The translations under genes and the position numbers were made by a program. A stretch of 64,000 nucleotides of DNA from an uncultured Pelagibacteraceae bacterium (GTDB taxonomy: Bacteria; Pseudomonadota; Alphaproteobacteria; Pelagibacterales; Pelagibacteraceae): positions 80,175-144,174 of the forward strand of contig CABYYJ010000001.1 in assembly GCA_902523185.1 (NCBI GenBank), read 5' to 3'. Shown piece by piece: positions 8,812 through 16,159 of the stretch (the stretch's first letter is position 1; every line of letters begins with the position of its first letter). The notes beneath the pieces were generated by a model, which made no database searches, was not told where the DNA came from, and was given only the letters and a program-made list of their open reading frames with translations.

Positions 8812-8860
8812 CCCATGACAGATGGGTAAGTAAACTTTAATATAAGGTTTATATTTGTCA

Positions 8861-9016
8861 ATGGATAATAAGCTTTTAGGAGTAATCATTATAGGTTTTG
8901 GTCTATTAGTTCTTTTCAGTGAACAAGAATATTCGTGGGTTATTTCAGCTATTGCAGTGGGGATAGGTTCGGGATTTCTAATACGAAAAAATGAAAAAAA
9001 TGATATAGAAAAATAA
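8861..9016 (+). CDS. Small two-helix membrane protein, 51 aa
   Basis: A short ORF starting at ATG 8861 encodes 51 residues with two hydrophobic segments, LLGVIIIGFGLLVLF (about 5-19) and WVISAIAVGIGSGFLI (about 26-41), joined by a short acidic loop and ended by a charged tail. It stops 2 bp before the next start at 9019, so it probably shares a transcript with the oxidoreductase gene. The amphipathic coding pattern and tight spacing argue that it is real. Function unknown. Confidence 0.6.
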   Translation: MDNKLLGVIIIGFGLLVLFSEQEYSWVISAIAVGIGSGFLIRKNEKNDIEK

Positions 9017-9018
9017 AG

Positions 9019-9597
9019 ATGTCTAAAAAAATTTTTATCGTTTATGGTCATCACGATATCAAAAAATCATTTAATGCTTCCGTAAGGGATACTTTTATTG
9101 AGGAAGCAGAAAAGTTAGGCCATCAAATTGATTTGATTAATTTACATGAGGAAAAACCAATTCCTTTTTTTGACGGTTCAGGACCTAATGATCAAATTTT
9201 AGATTATAGAAAAAGATTAGAAGCAAGCGATATATTGTTTATGATTTCACCGTGCTACAACCTTAGGGCAACAGCAATCTTGGAAAATTGGATTGATCTA
9301 ACTTTAGCTCCAAAATGGTTTTTTTCTTTTAAGAGAATTGTGGGTAATTGGGGTTACCCTGTTGCTGGTGCAATGAAAGGTAGAAAAGCTATAATGTCAA
9401 TGTCTTATGGTGGAAATTGGTTTTCAATTCAAACCTGGTTTCAAAATATTCCTTTTAGGAGAATCAAAGCTGGGGTTTTAAAGCTTGGTGGTATGGAAAC
9501 AACCTACATAAGATTTTATGAGGTTTTACCAGGTATGACTCATGAGAAATTTAATTCACACATGCAAAAAGTAAGAAAACTAGTGCGAAATTTATAA
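9019..9597 (+). CDS. Flavodoxin-like NAD(P)H oxidoreductase (quinone reductase family)
   Basis: The 192-residue protein matches the Flavodoxin_2 fold used by KefF, MdaB and NQO1-type enzymes, which bind FMN or FAD and reduce quinones with NAD(P)H. The start is IFIVYGHHDIKKSFNASV (the flavin phosphate loop), with a central SDILFMISPCYNLRATAILENW helix-strand region and AMKGRKAIMSMSYGG towards the C-terminus. There is no signal peptide, so it is cytoplasmic. The upstream neighbour is a tiny membrane protein, which recalls the KefF-KefC pairing only loosely; no K+ transporter is present here. Substrate unknown. Confidence 0.82.
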   Translation: MSKKIFIVYGHHDIKKSFNASVRDTFIEEAEKLGHQIDLINLHEEKPIPFFDGSGPNDQILDYRKRLEASDILFMISPCYNLRATAILENWIDLTLAPKWFFSFKRIVGNWGYPVAGAMKGRKAIMSMSYGGNWFSIQTWFQNIPFRRIKAGVLKLGGMETTYIRFYEVLPGMTHEKFNSHMQKVRKLVRNL

Positions 9598-9635
9598 TAA
9601 TTTTAATTTCAATTTAAAAAGTATATAAGACAATC

Positions 9636-10082
9636 ATGGAAAGTTTTAAAAATTGGATGACTGAAGCAGCTAACATCATGTTTGATGATAGTAAAAACGA
9701 CTTAAGGAGTTTGCCAAAGTCCGTAAGGCTCCAAATTTTAATCGTTTTATCTTTCGTTTGGTCAACTGTATTTAGTCTGTACGTATTTAGCGTAACTTCT
9801 TTCATTTTCGGATGGGCCGGCGTAGTTATGGCACACATCGGACTTATAATTGCAGTTTATTTAACATTTAAGTTTTTTCATAAAAAACAAGAGCAACCTG
9901 TTAGCGTCTTTCAATCTGGAAATTATAATCCTGCAAAAATATTTGCAGTTTTTTTTATTGTTTTTTTCATTTTTATTTTTACAAAAGGAATTGACGTTTT
10001 AACAAGAACTAATAGCTACGAAACGCCTTACTCTGGTCCTGAAACAACTACTGAAGAGAGAATCAAAAGATTTGTAAAATAG
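9636..10082 (+). CDS. Membrane protein, 148 aa, unknown
   Basis: No family is recognised. The protein has a charged N-terminal helix (about residues 1-30), then three predicted membrane segments: LQILIVLSFVWSTVFSLYVF, FGWAGVVMAHIGLIIAVYL and IFAVFFIVFFIFIFTKGI, and a polar C-terminal tail. The spacing pattern (two adjacent helices, a basic loop HKKQEQ, one more helix) suggests a small integral inner-membrane protein. It lies between the oxidoreductase and an FAH-family enzyme on the same strand with short gaps. Confidence 0.7.
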   Translation: MESFKNWMTEAANIMFDDSKNDLRSLPKSVRLQILIVLSFVWSTVFSLYVFSVTSFIFGWAGVVMAHIGLIIAVYLTFKFFHKKQEQPVSVFQSGNYNPAKIFAVFFIVFFIFIFTKGIDVLTRTNSYETPYSGPETTTEERIKRFVK

Positions 10083-10106
10083 TAATTTCATAGTTAAAAT
10101 TGCTTA

Positions 10107-10943
10107 ATGAAATTATTAAGAGTTGGTAAGTTAGGAAGCGAAATTGTTGCTGCTGTAGATGACAATAATATCATCAGGGATTTATCAGATTACGTTAAAG
10201 ACTTAAATCCACAAACTATTAACGAAGAAACATTAAACAAATTAAAAAAAGTAAAATTATCTGAACTAAAGGAAATCAACCCAAATATTAGAATTGGGTC
10301 TTGTATCTCAGATCCTGTAGATTTTTTAGCAATAGGTTTAAATTATAAAGCACATGCAGAGGGTACCAAATCAAAATTGCCAACTGAACCAATTGTTTTC
10401 AATAAGAGCTCTGGATGTATTCAAGGTCCTAACGATCAAATAATAAAACCTAAGTCTGCAAGTAAAATGGATTACGAAGTAGAAGTTGGCATGATTATTG
10501 GACGAGAAGGAAAATATATTAAAGAGGAAAACGCTCAGGATTATGTATTTGGTTATTGTATCGTTAATGATATTTCTGAAAGATCATGGCAAAAAGAAAG
10601 GGGAGGTCAATGGATTAAAGGTAAATCTATAGCAGGACCAACAGGACCTTATCTAGTAACTAAAGATAAAATAAAAAACTTAAATAACATAAATTTAACC
10701 TTAAATGTTAATGGCAAAAGAAGACAAACTGGAAATACAGAAAGAATGATTTTCAATTTTAATTTTTTAATTTTTCATTTAAGTCAATTTATGACTTTAT
10801 ACCCTGGGACAATTATCACAACTGGAACGCCTGCTGGTACAGCGATGGAAATGGAAAAACCTGAATTTCTAAAGGCAGGTGACAAACTTCACCTAAAAGT
10901 AGATGGACTAGGTGAACAATTTCATGAAATAATAGATGAATAA
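10107..10943 (+). CDS. Fumarylacetoacetate hydrolase family protein
   Basis: FAH-family enzyme of 278 residues; members hydrolyse C-C bonds in acylpyruvates or isomerise related diacids using a divalent metal. The signature GLNYKAHAEG, the metal-binding acids in MDYEVEVGMIIG, NDISERSWQ (usually NDVSARD.Q), KGKSIAGPTGPYL and GTPAGTA are all visible in the right order. The N-terminal 80 residues form the usual small domain. Substrate cannot be told from sequence; ureidoglycolate lyase and acylpyruvase are both possible names. It is followed after 2 bp by a tiny basic ORF. Confidence 0.88.
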   Translation: MKLLRVGKLGSEIVAAVDDNNIIRDLSDYVKDLNPQTINEETLNKLKKVKLSELKEINPNIRIGSCISDPVDFLAIGLNYKAHAEGTKSKLPTEPIVFNKSSGCIQGPNDQIIKPKSASKMDYEVEVGMIIGREGKYIKEENAQDYVFGYCIVNDISERSWQKERGGQWIKGKSIAGPTGPYLVTKDKIKNLNNINLTLNVNGKRRQTGNTERMIFNFNFLIFHLSQFMTLYPGTIITTGTPAGTAMEMEKPEFLKAGDKLHLKVDGLGEQFHEIIDE

Positions 10944-10945
10944 TT

Positions 10946-11056
10946 ATGTCAAAAAGATATTCGGGTAAAAGCCAAAAAGATAGAACTTTTATGAAAAAAG
11001 CAAAGCTATCTTTAAAAGAAAAAAGAAAATTTAAAAGAGAAAAAAAAAATAAGTAA
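10946..11056 (+). CDS. Very basic 36-aa microprotein
   Basis: An ATG 2 bp after the FAH gene opens a 36-residue frame, with about half its residues lysine or arginine, whose TAA stop overlaps the ATG of the SRAP gene (TAATG). The placement and coupling on both sides suggest a translated gene, not random sequence, although the lysine content is also what an A-rich spacer would give by chance. It has no hydrophobic segment. If real, binding to nucleic acid or ribosome is the obvious guess. Confidence 0.45.
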   Translation: MSKRYSGKSQKDRTFMKKAKLSLKEKRKFKREKKNK

Positions 11057-11682
11057 TGTGTGGAAGATATAGTATTCAAAAACCAATAACTAAAACCGCT
11101 GATTTAGTTAAAACAAATATAAAAGTTGAGGATACAGATAATTATAATGCTCATCCAACTCAAAAATTACCAATAATTAAATCCTATACAAATGGCAAAG
11201 CTCTAGAGCTATACGAATGGGGATTAGTTCCTGGTTGGTCTAAAAAATTAGATAAATTTTCTCCACTTATAAATGCGAGAAGAGAAACTCTTATGGAAAA
11301 AGTTACTTTTAAGAATCTTATACAGACATCGAGATGTATTATTCCTGCTGATGGTTATTTTGAATGGAAGAGAGAAGATAAAATAAAAACTCCATTTTAT
11401 TTTTCCAGGGAAGATAATGAATTGATGTACTTTGCAGGTATATATCAAAATGACCAGTTCTGTATTATCACAAGAGAAGCTACTGAAAAAATTAGCACCA
11501 TCCATCACAGGGAGCCTATGATAATTAATAAAAGCCAAATCAATAATTATTTAAATATTAAAAAAGATGCTATGGAAATATTAAACTCTATTAAACCGCC
11601 CAATTTAAAGTTTCATGAAATTTCAAAAGATGTTAATAATCCAATTAATAATGATCCATCAATAATTAATTCAGTAAACTAA
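11056..11682 (+). CDS. SRAP-domain protein (YedK/HMCES family)
   Basis: SOS-response-associated peptidase family; members form a covalent link through Cys2 to abasic sites in single-stranded DNA and so protect them. Cys2 is present (MCGRYS, with Met removed), as are EWGLVPGWSKK, the INARRET motif, IIPADGYFEWK with the catalytic glutamate, and the histidine segment TIHHREPMII. The length of 208 residues is normal. It is translationally coupled to the upstream microprotein and is directly adjacent to the dioxygenase gene. Role in DNA-damage tolerance is known for the family; nothing else here points to a special function. Confidence 0.92.
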   Translation: MCGRYSIQKPITKTADLVKTNIKVEDTDNYNAHPTQKLPIIKSYTNGKALELYEWGLVPGWSKKLDKFSPLINARRETLMEKVTFKNLIQTSRCIIPADGYFEWKREDKIKTPFYFSREDNELMYFAGIYQNDQFCIITREATEKISTIHHREPMIINKSQINNYLNIKKDAMEILNSIKPPNLKFHEISKDVNNPINNDPSIINSVN

Positions 11683-12486
11683 ATGAAATCTGTTTCTATA
11701 ACTCCAGGTAAAAATAACGTTGGTGCCTATATCAACAATGTAAATTTAAATAAGATAAATAACGACTTAACGGGTCAAATTAAAGATATACTTAATAAAT
11801 ACGGAGTAATTTTTATAAAAAAACAAAATTTGGACTCAAGTGAATACCAAAATTTTGCGAAATCTATTGGGCAATTAGTAGAGTATCCAAGATTAAAAGG
11901 ATTAGAAAATTTTCCTTACATAAATGTTTTAGAGAGAAAACCTAGTGACAAAAGTTTGGCTTTCGGAGGATCTTGGCTGCATCAGGACACTTCATATTTG
12001 GAAAAAGATAGACCGAGATATACTATGCTTATGGGTATAGAAGTTCCTGTAGGACAAGGCAATACTATCTTTTCCTCTGGGTTTAATGCCTACAAAAACC
12101 TTCCAGATGAAATTAAACAAAAAATTAAAAATGCTAAAGGTGTTTTTTCATCTGCCGGACCTATTAGTAAAACTAGACTTGAATTAGAAAAAAGAGCTGG
12201 AGTTAAATCTTCAAAAGTTTTGGAAGCTGAACATCCAATTGTCCAAGAGGTTAATGGACAAAAGTCTTTATACGTTTCTCCAGGTCATCTAATAAAAATT
12301 AAAAATATCGATGAAAGTGAAAAAATTAAAAATTTTCTTATTGATCATGTAAATAAAGAAGAATTCATATTTTCTTATGAGTGGTCAAAAGGGGATTTAG
12401 TTCTATGGGATAATCTCAGCGTGATGCATAAAGCAAGCGAAATTAAAAATTGTAGCCGAATAATGCACCGAATTACTATAAAATAA
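11683..12486 (+). CDS. TauD/TfdA-family 2-oxoglutarate-dependent dioxygenase
   Basis: Fe(II)/2-oxoglutarate dioxygenase of 267 residues. The iron-binding HxD pair is in GSWLHQDTSYLEKDRP, the distal histidine in LVLWDNLSVMHKAS, and the 2-oxoglutarate-binding arginine in the C-terminal SRIMHRITIK. The family oxidises taurine, alkyl sulfates, carnitine precursors or herbicides; the substrate here is unknown. It starts one base after the SRAP stop and converges on purK. SAR11-type bacteria are rich in such enzymes, which fits scavenging of organic sulfur or nitrogen compounds. Confidence 0.88.
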   Translation: MKSVSITPGKNNVGAYINNVNLNKINNDLTGQIKDILNKYGVIFIKKQNLDSSEYQNFAKSIGQLVEYPRLKGLENFPYINVLERKPSDKSLAFGGSWLHQDTSYLEKDRPRYTMLMGIEVPVGQGNTIFSSGFNAYKNLPDEIKQKIKNAKGVFSSAGPISKTRLELEKRAGVKSSKVLEAEHPIVQEVNGQKSLYVSPGHLIKIKNIDESEKIKNFLIDHVNKEEFIFSYEWSKGDLVLWDNLSVMHKASEIKNCSRIMHRITIK

Positions 12487-12488
12487 TT

Positions 12489-13532
12489 TTACTTTTTTAA
12501 AATCGTCAAATGGCCCATTTTTCTTTTTTCTTTGATTATTTTTTTTCCATAATCAAAGAAGTATTCATCTGTTTTAAAAGATCGCTTTCTATAGTCCTGT
12601 ATTTCGCTACCTAATATATTTTTCATCTCAGCATTTGCAAGTTTCTTTACATTTTCTTTCTTCAATCCACAAACAGCTCTGATATGATTTTCAAATTGAC
12701 TAATATTAAATGCATTTATTGTTAAATGACCTGAGTTATGAACTCGGGGTGCAATTTCATTAACCAACAAGCTATCCTCTTGATCTATAAAATATTCAAC
12801 ACACATTGTTCCAATGTAATCTAATTCATTTGCAATTAACTCGGCGCTGTCTTGAGCTTTTTTGAAAATACCGGGTTTTATATCAGCTGGAATTTTGGAA
12901 TATTTTAAAATTTGGTCTTTATGAGTATTTTCTATTGGTTCATAAATATAAATTTCTTTATTTTTAAATCTTGTAACAACTACAGAAATTTCTTTTTTTA
13001 AATTTACTCTTTTTTCTAATATGTAATCTGCTGTAAAACACCAATCTTTTTTTAAATCATCTAGGGTATTTAAAACATACTGACCATGGCCATCATAACC
13101 TAATGTGTTTGTCTTTAAAATCCCGGGCAATAAATTTTTGTTTTGCCGAACATCATTGGCAGTCTTTATAAATGCCCACTTTGTAGTTTTAATATTAAGA
13201 TTATTTACAAATGTTTTTTCTAATTGTCTGTTTTGAATAATCTTATTAATTTCAGGTTTGGGTAAAACTTTTTTTTCTTTTTCTATCTCTTTTAAAATAT
13301 TTATTGGAATATTTTCAAATTCATAAGTTATGATATCTACTCCACTTGTGAATTCTCTAATCTTATTTTTGTCATCATATTTTGAATAAATAAATTTATC
13401 TGTATAGTTTTGCGCTGGACCATTTTCATCATCAGATATTACTATAGTCTTTATATTAAGTTTTTTTGCTGCCTGACATAGCAAAGAACCAAGTTGACCT
13501 GAACCAATGACTCCAAGGACTTTTGTTGACAT
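12489..13532 (-). CDS. purK: N5-carboxyaminoimidazole ribonucleotide synthase
   Basis: ATP-grasp enzyme that carboxylates aminoimidazole ribonucleotide in purine synthesis. The N-terminal VIGSGQLGSLL dinucleotide-like fold, the ATP-grasp segment LKTNTLGYDGHGQ, and the catalytic VNEIAPRVHNSGHLT are clear. The length of 347 residues is typical. It starts 4 bp after the purE stop, so purE-purK is the usual two-gene unit; PurE uses the unstable carbamate made by PurK. Confidence 0.95.
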   Translation of the reverse strand: MSTKVLGVIGSGQLGSLLCQAAKKLNIKTIVISDDENGPAQNYTDKFIYSKYDDKNKIREFTSGVDIITYEFENIPINILKEIEKEKKVLPKPEINKIIQNRQLEKTFVNNLNIKTTKWAFIKTANDVRQNKNLLPGILKTNTLGYDGHGQYVLNTLDDLKKDWCFTADYILEKRVNLKKEISVVVTRFKNKEIYIYEPIENTHKDQILKYSKIPADIKPGIFKKAQDSAELIANELDYIGTMCVEYFIDQEDSLLVNEIAPRVHNSGHLTINAFNISQFENHIRAVCGLKKENVKKLANAEMKNILGSEIQDYRKRSFKTDEYFFDYGKKIIKEKRKMGHLTILKK

Positions 13533-13536
13533 TTTA

Positions 13537-14025
13537 TTAAAGTTTTTTTTTAATAGATTTAGTTTGTAAACGTTTCCATTTTTCTAAATTTGATTTGATT
13601 TTTTCATCAAAATTTCCAATGATTGAAGCTGCAAGTAAACCAGCATTCATTGATCCGTTTATAGCCATGGTAGCAACGGGACAGCCTCGCGGCATTTGCA
13701 CTATTGATAATAAACTATCCAAACCCTTTAGTTTTTTTGACTCAATTGGAACTCCAATAACTGGCAAGGTAGATAAAGATGCCACCATGCCAGGCAAATG
13801 AGCTGAACCTCCTGCTCCAGCAACAATTACACCAAAACCGTTTTTTGAAGCCGACTCAGCAAATTCAAACATTCTTTTAGGTGTTCTGTGCGCACTAACA
13901 ATTGATAATTGAAATTTAATCTTAAGAGTCTTTAAAATTTTCTCACATTCTTTCATTACGGGATAATCGGATTTGGACCCCATAATGATTACCACTTTTT
14001 TATTATTCGTTTTATTACGCTTCAC
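13537..14025 (-). CDS. purE: N5-carboxyaminoimidazole ribonucleotide mutase
   Basis: Class I PurE, which moves the carboxyl group of N5-CAIR to form [32 protein letters not shown] with the catalytic histidine, and [16 protein letters not shown] match well. The start at 14025 gives a 162-residue protein. Presence of purK next door confirms the class I pathway. Upstream lies the terminator of the next minus-strand transcript, so purEK probably has its own promoter in the 14026-14045 region. Confidence 0.95.
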   Translation of the reverse strand: MKRNKTNNKKVVIIMGSKSDYPVMKECEKILKTLKIKFQLSIVSAHRTPKRMFEFAESASKNGFGVIVAGAGGSAHLPGMVASLSTLPVIGVPIESKKLKGLDSLLSIVQMPRGCPVATMAINGSMNAGLLAASIIGNFDEKIKSNLEKWKRLQTKSIKKKL

Positions 14026-14045
14026 AGATTAATTTAACAATTATT

Positions 14046-14082
14046 AAAATAAAAACAATGGCCTAATTGAATTAAGCCATTG
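14046..14082 (-). terminator. Strong rho-independent terminator (minus strand)
   Basis: An 11-bp stem with one mismatch (CAATGGCCTAA at 14056-14066, TTAAGCCATTG at 14072-14082) and a 5-nt loop. Read on the minus strand it is followed by TTTTTATTTT (14055-14046). It closes the transcript carrying the 40-aa ORF and separates it from purE. Between the ORF stop and the stem the RNA would contain TTTCCTCCTAA, which is complementary to a Shine-Dalgarno sequence. Confidence 0.75.
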
Positions 14083-14101
14083 GTTTATTTAGGAGGAAAG
14101 A

Positions 14102-14224
14102 TTACGCTCGAACTCTAAAATTGAGAAATTTTGGACTATTTTGAAGTTCGAATAGAGAGATTTTTTTGAATTTCTTATTAATGTTAGTTTTCAATTTGTT
14201 TTTTTTTATTAATTTAATCTTCAT
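14102..14224 (-). CDS. Possible 40-aa basic protein, or the body of a small RNA
   Basis: An ATG at 14224 is preceded by AAAAGGAATT, a fair ribosome-binding site 5 nt away, and opens a 40-residue frame rich in lysine with a C-terminal segment ISLFELQNSPKFLNFRVRA. No family is recognised. A longer frame from 14383 overlaps the thioesterase gene and lacks a good start signal, so I reject it. A strong terminator follows about 20 nt after the stop. The unit could be a small mRNA or a non-coding RNA that happens to contain a frame. Confidence 0.4.
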   Translation of the reverse strand: MKIKLIKKNKLKTNINKKFKKISLFELQNSPKFLNFRVRA

Positions 14225-14336
14225 AATTCCTTTTAATTTATTTTGAACGTTACGAGTATTGCTGATTTTGCAAACTTGAGTTGAAAATAGTTTATAACGT
14301 AAATTTAGGCAGATATTAGGCGTTTCTTGGTCAAAT

Positions 14337-14729
14337 TTAAATTTTTGCAAAAAAATCTTTAGTAAGTTTTTTAATCGACCCACTTCGATTTACAACTGCT
14401 AGTTCCACTTCTGCGCTGACAAGAATTTCTGCATCTCTTTTCACCTCTTGAAGCAAGTTTAGTCTTACGTTAGTTTTTTTTAAAATGGTTGTTTCAACAA
14501 TTAAATTGTCCTCAAAAACAGCAGATTTTAGATATTTTATGTTGCACGTCCTAACGACAAAAATAATATCATGCTCGTTCATAAGTTGAGTTAAAGTTAT
14601 ACCAAATTTTTCATAGATAAGCTCCGTTCTTGCTCTCTCGATATACTGAAGATATCTAGAATAAAATACCCGACCAAAGTCAACGTCCTCAACAAAAACT
14701 TTTAATTTATAAATGTGGCTTTTAGACAT
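14337..14729 (-). CDS. Acyl-CoA thioesterase, YbgC/4HBT family
   Basis: Hot-dog-fold thioesterase. The family motif VEDVDFGRVFYSRYLQYIERAR (split here by eye around the catalytic aspartate) is present, and the strands that follow fit the fold. I place the start at the internal methionine of MSKSHIYK (14729) because family members begin close to this point; an in-frame ATG at 14765 would add 12 hydrophobic residues and cannot be excluded. In many proteobacteria ybgC sits beside tolQRA, which is not the case here, so the physiological substrate is open. Confidence 0.8.
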   Translation of the reverse strand: MSKSHIYKLKVFVEDVDFGRVFYSRYLQYIERARTELIYEKFGITLTQLMNEHDIIFVVRTCNIKYLKSAVFEDNLIVETTILKKTNVRLNLLQEVKRDAEILVSAEVELAVVNRSGSIKKLTKDFFAKI

Positions 14730-14837
14730 AATTTCAATCATAAGGCTAAAGTTTATCTTATTCAATAAAGTTTCAATTTCTTTTTTTGGTCCAAATTATG
14801 CCAAGCAAAGCACAGACTCTAAGCGTAAATTTTAATT

Positions 14838-15032
14838 ATGAAAATATTATCTACTTTAATTTTGTTGTTAATGTTAACTAATTGTGCTGGAGGCAACATA
14901 GCCAAAGTAAAATTTGGTAAAAGATGTACTGCGGCTGACGAGAATGGTTTAAAAGAAAGCTCGTATGTTTGGGTTATCTCAGAAGAAGCGATTAAATCAT
15001 TTGATAAAAGAATAAATAAATCAAACTGTTAA
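14838..15032 (+). CDS. Small lipoprotein, 64 aa
   Basis: A clear lipoprotein signal, MKILSTLILLLMLTNCAGG with lipobox LTNC, gives a mature peptide of about 49 residues with two cysteines beyond the lipidated one. No known domain is seen. It stands alone on the plus strand, 38 bp upstream of a 12-bp perfect hairpin that may be its terminator. Function unknown; probably anchored in the outer membrane. Confidence 0.72.
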   Translation: MKILSTLILLLMLTNCAGGNIAKVKFGKRCTAADENGLKESSYVWVISEEAIKSFDKRINKSNC

Positions 15033-15069
15033 GATATTTAATTTCCTTTTAAATTTAATTGTCTGTGCT

Positions 15070-15097
15070 AATAAGGGGTATGCGAATACCCCTTATT
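15070..15097 (+). promoter_or_regulatory. 12-bp perfect hairpin with GCGA tetraloop covering a start codon
   Basis: AATAAGGGGTAT (15070-15081) pairs perfectly with ATACCCCTTATT (15086-15097) around the GNRA loop GCGA. The preferred ATG of the MBL-fold gene (15080) and the only purine-rich ribosome-binding candidate (AAGGGG) are inside the stem. It may act as a terminator for the lipoprotein gene or block translation of the next gene. It lacks a following T-run. Confidence 0.6.
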
Positions 15098-16159
15098 CTG
15101 TGTACATTATTTTCATTAAGTATTAATTTAAATGCTATGGAAAAACCGTATCATCATATTTATAAAGACGGAAAATTATATGCTTTTAGAAACCTTGAAG
15201 GGGGTCCAAAAAGAGACCCTAATTTTAAATGGGATTGGAAAGTTTTTAGGGAGGAAAAAAAGAAACTTAAGATTGATTATCCACCTGAACATGTAATAGA
15301 TAAACAGTTAGTTTTAAAAAATCTTGAAAAGCATAAATCTGACTCATATGTAATGTGGCTTGATCACGCGAGCTTTATAATTAAACTTGGGGATACTACA
15401 ATTATTACTGATCCAGTTTTCGAAAAAAATTATGGACCTATGATATTTGGTCCAAAGAAATACATAGAGTCCCCTTTAACTCTAAAAGAACTTCCTAAGA
15501 TAGATTTATTTTTGTTGACACACAATCATTATGATCACATGAGTATTCGTACGATAAAAAACTTTCCTTATAAGAATACTAAAGTTCTTGTGCCTCTTAA
15601 ACTTGGGAAATATTTCACAAAAAATGGATATAAAAAAAGTACTGTCAAAGAAATGGATTGGTTTGATAAAATTAAAATTAATGATGAAATCACAGTTACA
15701 ATGCTTCCAAGTCAACATTGGTCCAAACGGTGGATCTGGGGAGATGGAAATACCAATAGATCACTTTGGGGGAGCTTTTTAATTGAATACAAAGGTAAAA
15801 AAATCTTTTTTGCTTGTGATACTGGACCAGCACCATTTTACAAGGAGTTAGGAAAAAAATTTGGTCCTATTGATTTGGGTTTTGGAAATTTGGGTGCTTA
15901 CAATTTCTATCCAATTATTCCAGTCAAGGACAAATCTACAGCTCACGCAAATCCTGAAGAGCTTTTATCTTTAATGAAAGACTTAAAAGTAAAAAAGGTT
16001 ATAGGAATGCATTGGGGAACAGCAATATTAAGTTTGGAACCAATTTGGGAACCTCCTGTAAGATTTAAAGAAAATGCTGAAAAGTTTGGCTACAAAAAAG
16101 AGGAGGCAATTATATTTAAAATTGGTGAGATTAAAAAATTAAATGATCTTATCAACTAG
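15080..16159 (+). CDS. Exported metallo-beta-lactamase-fold hydrolase (NAPE-PLD/UlaG-like)
   Basis: The metal-binding motif THNHYDH, a preceding IITDPVFEKNYGP and later histidine SQHWSKRW and aspartate FFACDTGPAPF segments place this 359-residue protein in the MBL-fold group that includes NAPE-hydrolysing phospholipase D and UlaG. Starting at ATG 15080 gives a signal peptide (RIPLILCTLFSLSINLNA) with likely cleavage before Met-Glu, so the enzyme is probably periplasmic. A TTG at 15059 and an ATG at 15137 are other possible starts; the first is upstream of the hairpin and the second would remove the signal peptide. Substrate unknown; a phospholipid-related role is only a family-based guess. 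It converges on the next gene with an 8-bp overlap. Confidence 0.82.
   Translation: MRIPLILCTLFSLSINLNAMEKPYHHIYKDGKLYAFRNLEGGPKRDPNFKWDWKVFREEKKKLKIDYPPEHVIDKQLVLKNLEKHKSDSYVMWLDHASFIIKLGDTTIITDPVFEKNYGPMIFGPKKYIESPLTLKELPKIDLFLLTHNHYDHMSIRTIKNFPYKNTKVLVPLKLGKYFTKNGYKKSTVKEMDWFDKIKINDEITVTMLPSQHWSKRWIWGDGNTNRSLWGSFLIEYKGKKIFFACDTGPAPFYKELGKKFGPIDLGFGNLGAYNFYPIIPVKDKSTAHANPEELLSLMKDLKVKKVIGMHWGTAILSLEPIWEPPVRFKENAEKFGYKKEEAIIFKIGEIKKLNDLIN

Noticed and set aside
8776..9054. A 92-codon minus-strand frame
   Set aside because: It is the antisense of the two-helix small membrane protein and the start of the oxidoreductase gene, and crosses a hairpin with a T-run.
14146..14153. GTTCGAAT, resembling a tRNA T-loop, near the short basic ORF
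   Set aside because: No acceptor stem, D-arm or anticodon stem can be formed around it, and no tmRNA features were seen.
14102..14383. A 93-codon version of the small basic ORF
   Set aside because: It overlaps the thioesterase gene, has no start signal, and the shorter frame has a proper ribosome-binding site.
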